Shown: positions 20,168 to 31,426 of the stretch, one piece after another | Layout of the letters: each line of letters opens with the position of its first letter | Numbering within the stretch: position 1 is the first letter of the stretch | NCBI RefSeq assembly: GCF_022458985.1 | Contig: NC_061774.1 | Location: forward strand, 14,002,616-14,066,615 | Length of the DNA: 64,000 nucleotides | Reading direction: 5' to 3' | Origin: Mugil cephalus | Taxonomy: Eukaryota > Chordata > Actinopteri > Mugiliformes > Mugilidae | Program-made: the position numbers and the translations under genes | Notes under the pieces: model-generated | Told to the model about the DNA's origin: nothing | Seen by the model: only the letters and a program-made list of their open reading frames with translations | The model's database searches: none

Positions 20168-23100
20168 ATGGAAGCTGTGGTTGGACTGTTGCTGATGATA
20201 CTTGGAGTCTGTCACGGTGAGATATTCTGCTTTTTCCTTTATTAACACTGGAGTGTAAACGTTTAGCAGTAACATGCAGCAATAGGATCAAGTGTATTAA
20301 AAAATAAAGTTTAACTGGACTCAGTAACAAGTAAATCAGCTCAAATATTCAATACTCAACTCCAGTTGAGGGCTTTGTGGTTTTATTTATTTATTTATTT
20401 ATTTATGTTGTTCGTTTGTTTTGCTTTGTGTACGTTCAGTTCAGAAACATGTTGAACAGAGCCACAAGCCTCTGGTGAGGTCAGCCCCAGACCACACCCC
20501 AATCAACTGTCCCACTCCTGAACAGTAGATGGCAGTAGGTGGCAGATTATATGAGATATGGATTTTCTTATATTGAGGACAAAGAAGGATGAAAACTTCA
20601 GCCTGTTTTGTTTTTGTTGGCACAATGTTTTTCAGTATTTACCTACTGATAATGTAATCAGAAGAAAAGTTAATTTTGTATATGTTTGAATTGCATCTTT
20701 GTTTCATAAACTTAATTTGTGTTTGTGGACAGAAACGATACTGAAGAAGCTTTTTCTGTATGGGAAAGAAATATTTCCCATAGTGCAGTGTTGGTTGTCA
20801 TAGATTCAGTAAGTGAGGATTCTCAGCTAAAGCTACATATTTTGTTTTATTTTGTTTTATTTCATGTGTTTTGCACGAAAACACCAACTGAGTCTGATAA
20901 ATGTCTGTTAGTGAAACACTCTAATTGTCATGTCAGCCTTATGATTGATGCTGAAAAGTTTTAATTTTAGTAGTTGGACTTTTTTAATTGGTGTTGGTGC
21001 ACGAAAGCTCTGTTGAGTCTATTAACAAAGGCTGAAATTACTGAAGAGTTTTTTGTTGAATTAAATTGTAGCTAACTCAACGTAAAAGGTAACAGAAAGG
21101 CTCTAGCATCAATTTGGGGTTTTCACGCTGTGATATTCTATTCTACTGTCTCAGGTTCAATCTGCTCAATCTTTTCATTGAATAAATTTAAGAAGTTGAA
21201 AATGTTCTCTGATTTGGGTCACGACTTGTGGGGTGACGGTGAGTCCTGAAACCAGACCAGTTGAGAACCACTGATCTAGAGGACAAACAGTTATAGAAGA
21301 TGAGAATGAGTTTAGAAACAGTTGGAAACAATTGCAGTTCATGACACATTTAAAATAAAGTTGAATGGCTTCTTATTTGGTTACTTTCAAAAATGATGTT
21401 GAATTCTGAGTTCAATTTGACATAACTGCACTTGAATTTCATTCTGCAGTTATGCAAAATAAGAAAAAACAAAAAAGCACGAACTATTTACATTATATAC
21501 ATAGTTCAGATATTTAAATCTGACAGACTAAAATGTATAAAAACACTGGATGACCTCTGTCGTTGTAGCTAAGTGATGTTTGCAGGCACGACTTTACAGT
21601 ATCGGTTAAAATATAAGTAAATATTCAATGGGTTTTTTCATCATTTTGTATTTTTTTGGGACAAGGCCAACCAGAACGATATTAACAGTGACTCTTTTAA
21701 ACAGTGAACACTACAACATCACCCTGAAGATAAAGCAGCTACCATTCATTTAATAATTCGCACTTGTGGTTTTCCTGCTTGACGTCTAAATGACCTTTGA
21801 AACTTCTACTCAAAGAGAAATTAGTACGAGTTCAACGTTAAATGTTTTCCATACCTGGCTGGAGCTGCTCAGCAAAACGTGAAATGCTTTATTGCATAGC
21901 TGAATGAGAAATATTTTTTATTTTTTTATTTAATTATATTAAAAGATCTAAATACTTTTTTTTCTTTATTTTAATTCACAGGTGGAGGAACTTACTGTGA
22001 TGGCAGACAGAGTGGAGCTCAGTGTTATGGAGCTTTGGGAGGAACTGTGGTCATCAGACTGATGGACAACGCCTTAGAAACATATAGATGTGATGTGATA
22101 AAGGGATCATCAGTAATATTTACATGGAGAAACAAAACTATTGTAACTAATGTGATAAAAGACAGATCTGTCTTTAATCCCAGTGATGGAACATTTAGGA
22201 TCAATGACCTGAGCAGGAATGACAGTGGTCAATATAATCTGACAATCCATGACTCAAATGGATCAAAATTGTCAGAACAGATTCTACAGTTGTTTGTTGA
22301 AGGTAAAATATTTTCCTCTCACGGGAAATTAAGTCATATTTATAGCTCTGCTGTTCACACTTTATTGTGAGTCTACATAATATATTTCATATTCTGCATG
22401 TGTCTGGATTAAGTTTCTTTCTGATTATTTATCAGATGATAAGGGAGATTTTCTAACATTATCAAAAGTCATCTGTGTGTGTTTCTCTCAGCTCCGGTGT
22501 CCTCTGTCCATCTGGTCTCTGAGTGTCTGTCCCATGGAGAGAAGAGGGTGTCCTGCTCCTCTGATGGAGGGGACAGTCCTCAGTACAGCTGGACTCTGGA
22601 TGGACACTCAGTGACAGATAATAATAATATTTCTAAGACTTAAAGTCCATCTTTCTTGTGTCTTTTATCTTCCAGCAGATAATTTGCCACTAATAGCTGG
22701 TGTATCCTCAGCCCTGGTCATTGTTTTGGTTGTGGGCTTATCAGTCATCTGGACTTTGAAGAAAAAGCAAAGAAACAACAAACCTAAAGGTACAAAACTA
22801 AACTTGACTGGATTCAGCATTGTAACTAATTTTTAAAAAGATACTTTTAATATTTAAGACGCTGCACTTATCTGCTGCTGTTCAGAGTAGATTGAACATG
22901 TTGATAACATTTAAACACGAAGCAAATCTCTTCAATAAAGCAAACAAGTGTATTTGCCAAAATGTAAAACTTGTTCTTTAATAACTAATGAGTTCATAAT
23001 CTTTGTGTTTTTTCTTCCTGTTACTCTACAGAGGAAAGAAATGACCAGGAATTAACCTACGCTGATGTCAGTATCGTGCAGCAGCAGAGGAAGCAGGCTG

Positions 23101-23174
23101 AGCAAAGGCCGAATCCGGAGGTGGAGTACGATCAAGTCAAGTTTTCGGCACGACCCCAGCAGACTGAAACATAA
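20168..23174 (+). CDS. Receptor gene C: CD2/SLAM-like ITIM receptor with deleted C2/stalk
   Basis: Exons: signal 20168-20216, V-like Ig 21982-22302, C2 remnant from 22492, transmembrane 22679-22789, tail 23032-23174. The V exon is intact (107 residues, no B/F cysteines). The C2 exon starts normally but breaks off after SVTD into an AAT-rich junction and stops at TAA 22641-22643. The second half of the C2 exon, the stalk exon and the flanking introns are missing. Splicing the V exon to the transmembrane exon keeps phase 1 and would give 207 residues with LTYADV and VEYDQV ITIM-like motifs. Reading the C2 remnant instead gives a secreted product of the V domain plus half a C2 domain, or decay of the mRNA. 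Which form is made cannot be seen. Intron 1 holds a TTTA repeat. Confidence 0.6.
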
Positions 23175-25480
23175 AATGAAGGGAGGAAGCCCTTCAGTTT
23201 CTCCTTTTCTGTTTCATGACTCAACCGTGCCAGCCGATTTCACAGATAACAACTGAACACTTCTTAACAAGTGAGCACTCATCTGTTTCTGTCCCTTTCT
23301 CCGTCTCCGGCCTGAGCCACAAAAGGCCTACCTGCACCCCAAACCTCCACCCTATCTGACCCCCTGTCTGCACTGAGGATCTGTGAACAGGCGTCAGTTC
23401 TTGTGTGTCGCTGTCCTGCCTGAAAGTCTGTGTCGTCTCAAACACCCCACCATCATTTTGCTCCCCAGTAAGTCACAGGAGTTAATGACTACAGACCTGG
23501 TGCCCTGACGTCTGTGGTCATGAAATCCTTGGAGCGACTGGTTTTGGCGACTTGGTGTCACTGCTAGACCCCCTGCAGTTTGCCTATAGGACAAGAGTGG
23601 GAAGCATCACATCCATCATCTAGACTCTCAGCACTGAGAATTTAAATAGATCCTCAGACAGGAACAGAGAAAACGAAAGCACGTCTGGTTTAGACCTCTG
23701 TGTAACACCACACAGCATTTCTCCAGAAGAACTGAAAAAGTCCTGTTAGGTAATTCATCTATTTTCTTCCCGTGTGGTGAACAACCTAACAACAACACTT
23801 CAAACCAACAGTTACGCAAACAAAATACGCCCAAAAAGCATTCGTCATAACACTGGGTTTGGCAGCTCGATGTGGCAGAAAACTGAAGATAACACACTTC
23901 AAAAACAGTTGGCCACTCTGAAGACAATCAGTACCTCAGCCACAGATATTAAACCCGGTTAATCAAATGGACAAATGAACATGAACACATGGCTTTACCA
24001 CATCCTAGTTAGATGATTGAAAAGGGCTTTATTCAGTCAATCTATTTATCAGGTAGGGATGATATGCCGTCATAATAACGAGTGAAAGCATTAAATCCTG
24101 AATTGGTTTGGTCAAAGAGATAAAGTGTTGAGAATCTTTAAAGGAGCTAAAATACGATTTAGCACACGTAGCTGTATCTGTGGGTTTCTCTTGTAAGGTC
24201 TTGGTGTCACTATAAGAGTCAGGGGATGATTCATGCTCTGTTTTGTCATTAAGAGTTGGATCAGGTCAGTATCGGAGGTCATTGGCGACTTCTGAACCTG
24301 TGTAAATCTGTACCACTGTATTTAAATGATGTAAATGTAATAATGTAAATGTTGCTGTCAGTGGATTATTACTGCAGAGTTTGCAAAGTTTCCAGCATTT
24401 ATTGATTCTTTTGAATTTTTATGAATTCATTGACAGTATTAATTGTCTGTTTCTGTTCTAAGTATAAAGTGTTGTGTAAGTTTGTACCTTTCAGATCAAA
24501 AAGGAACAAGTTCACAATCAGACTGATGTTGTTTTTTCAATTAATTTTCAAGATTTTATCTGTTCCACTCCACAAAAACTATACAGAGGACCTGTTACAA
24601 GTCACTTAATTAAATGCATTGTGTTGTATATTGATGTGCTGAAGTGTGTTGAAGAAAGACGTGATCACCGCTGACAAGTCTTATCTTGCATTTGAAAAAG
24701 GTTTATTTACAAGAAAGAACAGTGTCAAAAACTCTTGCTGAATGTGAGAGAGCTTCTGGCCAATTGTTGAATCCTCTCTCATTCAGCTCCCACAGTCACC
24801 TTATATGTGGTTCTCATCCCCAAGAACCCCCATTCACAAAAAACTTATCTCCTTACATCTAGTTAGTTTTACGAGCTAACATCTGGGAAATAACCTCTTG
24901 ACCTTTAAGCTTTATACACACTTCACATACCCCAAAAAACCCCCAAAACAGGAAGAGAAAAAATAAACTATAATAATAGCTACAATTGTGACAATACAAA
25001 AAACCTTTGAGTTACAAATAATATTTGATGTGTTCAATTGACATTGAACTTGGCATTGAACTGGTTTCAAGTTGACCTGATGACTCAGTATTTCAAGTCC
25101 CCAAGTATCAGTGCCCCCAGACTGAACATGTGTTCGGATCCTGCCTTCAGTGCTGCAGCGTCAACTGAACTGAACATTTTCCACTGTGAACAGCTTAATT
25201 TATACATGAGTTAAATACATGCAATTTTCTATAATCTTGAATTATTTAGTGTTTAAATGTGTCAAATTCTTCACTGTCTGCAAAATGCAGAACACTCAGT
25301 GTGTGTCAACACTTCTTATGTGTAACATTAACCAGTCAGAGGCAGACTTTAAGGAACTCATCATTGCAAATGAGTATAACCTGCACATATGATTGTTTTT
25401 ATTTACTTTGATAGGACTGTAACATGGGTTGTTACTGTAGAAAAACCGGCTGTCTGTCAAAATTCCTCTTTTAATACCTA
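23175..25480. repeat. C-F type 3' flank and spacer, copy after C
   Basis: No gene of its own. It contains the reverse transcriptase fragment annotated separately (23411-23623), a short frame at 23774-23962 repeated in every copy, and a conserved stretch near 24650-24960 (GAAAAAGGTTTATTTACAAG). Near-identical copies follow D, E and F. The copy after C lacks a roughly 30-bp segment (TTTCAGAGAGAGAGGACCAG onward) present in the others. Confidence 0.75.
23411..23623 (+). pseudogene. Non-LTR retrotransposon reverse transcriptase fragment, copy 1
   Basis: Plus-strand translation gives NDYRPGALTSVVMKSLERLV, then after a stop and shift LDPLQFAYR, two adjacent motifs of the early reverse transcriptase domain of teleost LINE elements. 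Only about 70 codons remain, so it is inert. It is carried along with the tandem unit. Confidence 0.8.
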
Positions 25481-25558
25481 CAGTATAGAGGGATGTTTCC
25501 TTCTCTTCCACTCAGTCCATCACACAGAAAAGTCCACTTGTTGTACGCTAGGCTAAAA

Positions 25559-25597
25559 GAGGAAGTATAGCTTCCTTTCTTGTTCTCGTGTATAAAG
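25559..25597 (+). promoter_or_regulatory. Promoter of receptor gene D
   Basis: GAGGAAGT (25559-25566) and TATAAAG (25591-25597). The spacer is shorter than in C and E, the inverted ETS core reading AGCTTCCT rather than CACTTCCT. Confidence 0.55.
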
Positions 25598-25747
25598 AGA
25601 TCATCGTTCTGCTTGGTCAGAGTTTTCAAACTTTCTGATGCTGATCGCTGACTGTTTTCTGTTCAGAGCAAGTGTTTCATTTTGTTGGTAGTAGATAAAG
25701 TTTGAAAGCTGCTGAGTGACTGAACAGAGTCTGAACAGAGCGGAGAC

Positions 25748-25962
25748 ATGGAAGCTGTGGTTGGACTGATGCTGATGATACTTGGAGTCTCTCACGGTGA
25801 GATTTTCTCCTTTTTCTTTTATTAACACTGGAGTGTAAACGTTTAGCAGTAACATGCAGCAATAGGATCAAGTGTATTAAAAAATAAAGTTTAACTGGAC
25901 TCAGTAACAAGTAAATCAGCTCAAATATTCAATACTCAACTCAAGTTGAGGGCTTTGTGGTT

Positions 25963-26001
<39 letters not shown>

Positions 26002-28780
26002 TATTGTTCGTTTGTTTTGCTTTGTGTACGTTCAGTTCAGAAACATGTTGAACAGAGCCACAAGCCTCTGGTGAGGTCAGCCCCAGACCACACCCAACCC
26101 CGGGAGGTTTAGGTTAGCCCCACCCCCCACCCCAATCAACTGTCCCACTCCTGAACAGTAGATGGCAGTAGGTGGCAGATTATATGAGATATGGATTTTC
26201 TTATATTGAGGACAAAGAAGGATGAAAACCTCAGCCTGTTTTGTTTTTGTTGGCACGATGTTTTTCAGTATTTACCTACTGATAATGTAATCAGAAGAAA
26301 AGTTAATTTTGTATACGTTTGAATTGCACGTTTGTTTCATAAACTTAATATGTGTTTGTGGACAGAAACGATACTGAAGAAGCTTTTTCTGTATGGGAAA
26401 GAAATATTTCCCATTGTGCAGTGTTGGTTGTCATAGATTCAGTAAGTGTGGATTCTCAGCTAAAGCTACATATTTTGTATTATTTTGTTTTATTTCATGT
26501 GTTTTGCACGAAAACACAAACTGAGTCTGTTAAATGTCTGTTAGTGAAACGTTCTAATTGTCATGTCAGCCTTATGATTGATACTGAAAAGTTTTATTTT
26601 CAGTAGTTGGACATTTTTATTTCGTGTTGGTGCACGAAAGCTCTGTTGAGTCTATTAAAAAAGGCTGAAATTACTGAAGAGTTTTGAGTTGAATTAAATT
26701 GTAGCTAACTCAGTGTAAAGGTAAGAGAAAGGCTCTAGCATCAATTTGGGGTTTTCACGCTGTGATATTCTATTCTACTGCCTCAGGTTCAATCTGCAAC
26801 TTTCATGAATAATTTAAATGAAATGTTTCCTATTGGTACGACTTGGGACGGTGAGTCTGAAACAGCCAGTGAGAACCCCTGATCTAGGGACAAAGTATAG
26901 AAGATGAGAATGAGTTTAGAAACAGTTGGAAACAATTGCAGTTCATGACACATTTAAAATAAAGTTGAATGGCTTCTTATTTGGTTACTTTCAATAATGA
27001 TGTTGAATTCTGGGTTGACTTAACTTGAATTTCATTCTGCAGTTATGCAAAAGAAGAAAAAACAAAAAAGAAAGGAAGGATCTAATTTATTCCTTTAAAA
27101 TGTGTAAAAACACTGGGTGACCTCTGTCGTTGTAGCTAAGTGATGTTTGCAGGCACAACTTTACAGTATCAGTTAAAATATAACTAAATATTCAATGTGT
27201 TTTGTATCATTTTGTAGTTTTTTGGGTCAAGGCCAACCAGAACGACATTAACAGTGACTCTTTTAAACAGTGAACACTACAACATCACCCTGAAGATAAA
27301 GCAGCTACCATTCATTTAATAATTTGCACTTGTGGTTTTCCTGCTTGACGTCTAAATGACCTTTGAAACTGGCTTCTGCTCAAAGGGAAATTAGTACGAG
27401 TTCAACGTTAAAGGTTTTCCATACCTGGCTGGAGCTGCTCAGCAAAACGTGACATGCTTGTTTGCATAGCTGAATGAGGAAAAAACTATTTCTGTGTTAG
27501 TCATTTGATGTTTTACAGTTTGCAGTCATTTGGTTAAAAGAAGCTCTAAACTATTTATTTTCCTTATTTTCATTCACAGGTGGAGAAACTTACTGTGATG
27601 GCAGACAGAATGGAACTCAGTGTTATGGAGCTTTGGGAGGAACTGTGGTCATCAGACTGATGGACAACGCCCTAGAAATATTTAGATATGATGTGAAAAG
27701 GGGATCATCAGTAATATTTAGATGGAGAAACAAAACGGTTGTAACTAATGAAATAAAAGACAGATCTGTCTTTAGTCCCAGTGATGGAACATTTAGGATC
27801 AATGACCTGAGCAGGAATGACAGTGGTCAATATGATCTGATAATCTTTAACTCAAATGGAACAAAACTATCAGAACAGACTCTACAGTTGTTTATTGAAG
27901 GTAAAATATTTTCTTCTTGTAAGAAATTAAGTCATATTTATTGATCTACTGTTCACACTTTATTGTGAGTCTACATAACATATTTCATATTCTGCATGTG
28001 TCTGGATTTAGTTTCTTTCTGATTATTTATCAGATGATCGGGGAGATTTACTAAGTTTATCTAAAGTCATCTGTGTGTGTTTCTCTCAGCTCCAGTGTCC
28101 TCTGTCCATCTGGTCTCTGAGTGTCTGTCCCATGGAGACAAGAGGGTGTCCTCAGTCCTCAGTACAGCTGGACTCTGGATGGACACTCAGTGAAAGACGC
28201 TGAGCTCCTCCCTGGAAATAATGATAATTATAATATTTCTATGACTTAAAGTCCATCTTTCTTGTGTCTTTTATCTTCCAGCAGGCCATTTGCCAATAAT
28301 AGCTGGTGTACTCTCAGTCCTGGTCATTGTCTTGGTTGTGGGCTTATCAGTCATCTGGGCTCTGAAGAAAAAGCAAAGAAACAACAAACCTAAAGGTACA
28401 AAACTAAACTTGACTGGATTCAGTGTTGTAACTTATTTTTTAAAAAGATACTTTAATATTTAAGACACTGCACTTATCTGCTGCTGTTCAGAGTAGATTG
28501 AACATGTTGATACCATTTAAACACGAAGTAAATCTCTTCAATAAAGCAAACAAGTGTATTTGCCAAAATGTAAAATTTGTTCTTTAATAACTAATGAGTT
28601 CATAATCTTTGTGTTTTTTCTTCCTGTTGCTCTACAGAGGAAAGAAATGACCAGGAATTAACCTACGCTGATGTCAGAATCGTGCAGCAGCAGAGGAAGC
28701 AGACTGAGCAAAGGCCGAATGTGGAGGTGGAGTACGATCAAGTCAAGTTTTCGGCACGACCCCAGCAGACTGAAACATAA
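25748..28780 (+). CDS. Receptor gene D: ITIM receptor with deleted and frameshifted C2 exon
   Basis: Exons: signal 25748-25796, V-like Ig 27580-27900, C2 remnant from 28090, transmembrane 28285-28395, tail 28638-28780. The V exon is intact and carries the DVKRGSSVIF variant shared with F. The C2 remnant has the same 3' deletion as C, E and F and also a 19-base internal deletion (GTGTCC joined to TCAGTCC near 28146) that removes the first core cysteine and shifts the frame, so this exon cannot encode an Ig fold. The V to transmembrane splice keeps phase 1 and predicts 207 residues with LTYADV and VEYDQV tail motifs. The intact V, transmembrane and tail exons beside a ruined C2 exon favour either exon skipping or recent pseudogenization. 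Confidence 0.55.
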
Positions 28781-31140
28781 AATGAAGGGAGGAAGCCCTT
28801 CAGTTTCTCCTTTTCTGTTTCAACCGTCCCAGCCGATTTCACAGATAACAACTGAACACTTCTTAACAAGTGAGCACTCATCTGTTTCTCTCGCTTTCTC
28901 CGTCTCTGGCCTGAGCCACAAAAGGCCTACCTGCACCCCAAACCTCCCCCCATCTGACCCCCTGTCTGCACTGAGGATCTGTGAACAGGCGTCAGTTCTT
29001 TCAGAGAGAGAGGACCAGGAAGGCTCCATGAACTGACAGAGTGTCTCTGTCCTGCCTGAAAGTCTGTGTCGTCTCAAACACCCCACCATCATTTTGCTCC
29101 CCAGTAAGTCACAGGAGTTAATGACTACAGACCTGGTGCCCTGACGTCTGTGGTCATGAAATCCTTGGAGCGACTGGTGTTGGCGACTTGGTGTGACTGC
29201 TAGACCCCCTGCAGTTTGCCTATAGGACAAGAGTGGGAAGCATCACATCCATCATCTAGACTCTCAGCACTGAGAATTTAAATAGATCCTCAGACAGGAA
29301 CAGAGAAAACGAAAGCACGTCTGGTTTAGACCTCTGTGTAACACCACACAGCATTTCTCCAGAAGAACTGACAAAGTCCTGTTAGGTAATTCATCTATTT
29401 TCTTCCCCGTGTGGTGAACAACCTAACAACAACACTTCAAACCAACAGTTACGCAAACAAAATACGCCCAAAAAGCATTCGTCATAACACTGGGTTTGGC
29501 AGCTCGATGTGGCAGAGAACTGAAGATAACACACTTCAAAAACAGTTGGCCACTCTGAAGACAATCAGTACCTCAGCCACAGATATTAAACCCGGTTAAT
29601 CAAATGGACAAATAAACATGAACACATGGCGTTACCACATCCTAGTTAGATGATTGAAAAGGGCTTTATTCAGTCAATCTATTTATCAGGTAGGGATGAT
29701 ATGCCGTCATAATAACGAGTGAAAGCATTAAATCCTTTTGAATTGGTTTGGTCAAAGAGATAAAGTGTTGAGAATCTTTAAAGGAGCTAAAATACGATTT
29801 AGCACACGTAGCTGTATCTGTGGGTTTCTCTCGTAAGGTCTTGGTGTCACTATAAGAGTCAGGGGATGATTCATGCTCTGTTTTGTCATTAAGAGTTGGA
29901 TCAGGTCAGTATTAGAGTTATAGCATGATACTGACTGGTCATTAGTGACTTCTGAAGCTGTGTAAATCTGTACCACTGTATTTAAATGATGTAAATGTAA
30001 TAATGTAAATGTTGCTGTCAGTGGATTATTACTGCAGAGTTTGCAAAGTTCCCAGCATTTATTGATTCTTTTGAATTTTTATGAATTCATTGACAGTATT
30101 AATTGTCTGTTTCTGTTCTAAGTATAAAGTGTTGTGTAAGGTTGTACCTTTCAGATGAATAACAGGAACAAGTTCACAATCAGACTGATGTTGTTGTTTT
30201 TTCAATTAATTTTCAAGATTTTATCTGTTCACACTCCACAAAAACTATACAGAGGACCTGTTACAGTCACTTTATTAAATGCATTGTGTTGTATATTGAT
30301 GTGCTGAAGTGTGTTGAAGAAAGACGTGATCACCGCTGACAAGTCTTATCTTGCATTTGAAAAAGGTTTATTTACAAGAAAGAACAGTGTCAAAAACTCT
30401 TGCTGAATGTGAGAGAGCTTCTGGCCAATTGTCGAATCCTCTCTCATTCAGCTCCCACAGTCACTTTATATGTGGTTCTCATACCCAAGAACCCCCATTC
30501 ACAAAGAACTTATCTCCTTACATCTAGTTAGTTTTACGAGCTAACATCTGGGAAATAACCTCTTGACCTTTAAGCTTTATACACACTTCACATACCCCAA
30601 AAAAAACCCAAAACAGGAAAAGAAAAAATAAACTATAATAATAGCTACAATTGTGACAATACAAAAAAAAAAAAAGTTACAAATATTATTTGATGGGTTG
30701 AATTGACATTGAACTTGGCATTGAACTGGTTTCAAGTTGACCTGATGACTCAGTATTTCAAGTCCCCAAGTATCAGTGCCCCCAGACTGAACATGTGTTC
30801 GGATCCTGCTTTCAGTGCTGCAGCGTCAACTGAACTGAACTGAACATTTTCCACTGTGTACAGCTTAATTTATACATGAGTTAAATACACGCAATTTTCT
30901 ATAATCTTGAATTATTTAGTGTTTAAATGTGTCAAATTCTTCACTGTCTACAAAATGCAGAACACTCAGTGTGAGTCAACACTTCTTATGTGTAACATTA
31001 ACCACTCAGAGGCAGACTTTAAGGAACTGATCATTGCGAATGAGTATAACCTGCACATATGATTGTTATTATTTACTTTGATAGGACTGTAACATGGGTT
31101 GTTACTATAGAAACACCGGCTGTCTGTCAAAATTCCTCTT
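28781..31140. repeat. C-F type 3' flank and spacer, copy after D
   Basis: Near-identical to 23175-25480 and 34468-36840. Holds a reverse transcriptase fragment and no receptor exon. Confidence 0.75.
29047..29260 (+). pseudogene. Non-LTR reverse transcriptase fragment, copy 2
   Basis: Same NDYRP...LDPLQFAYR fragment as at 23411-23623, with the same boundary and internal lesions, showing it was duplicated with the unit rather than inserted again. Confidence 0.8.
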
Positions 31141-31228
31141 TCAATACCTACAGTATAGAGGGATGTTTCCTTCTCTTCCACTCAGTCCATCACACAGAAA
31201 AGTCCACTTGTTGTACTCTAGGCTAAAA

Positions 31229-31276
31229 GAGGAAGTAAAACTGATACCACTTCCTTTCTTGTTCTCGTGTATAAAG
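31229..31276 (+). promoter_or_regulatory. Promoter of receptor gene E
   Basis: GAGGAAGT (31229-31236), inverted ETS core CACTTCCT and TATAAAG (31270-31276), about 150 bp before the ATG. Confidence 0.6.
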
Positions 31277-31426
31277 GGATCATCGCTCTGCTTGGTCAGA
31301 GTTTTCAAACGTTCTGATGCTGATCGCTGACTGTTTTGTGTTCAGAGCAAGTGTTTCATTTTGTTGGTAGTAGATAAAGTTTGAAAGCTGCTGAGTGACT
31401 GAACAGAGTCTGAACAGAGAGGAGAC

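Noticed and set aside
20719-20964. 80-codon open frame in intron 1, repeated at 26352, 32011 and 39221
   Set aside because: It recurs only because the units are recent duplicates. A cryptic exon with acceptor GGACAG and donor GTAAGT exists, but in the phase left by exon 1 it hits TAG, so it cannot be coding there. Genes B and G lack it.
23394-23594. Minus-strand open frame in the spacer, repeated in D, E and F units
   Set aside because: It is antisense to the plus-strand reverse transcriptase fragment, which carries the recognisable motifs.
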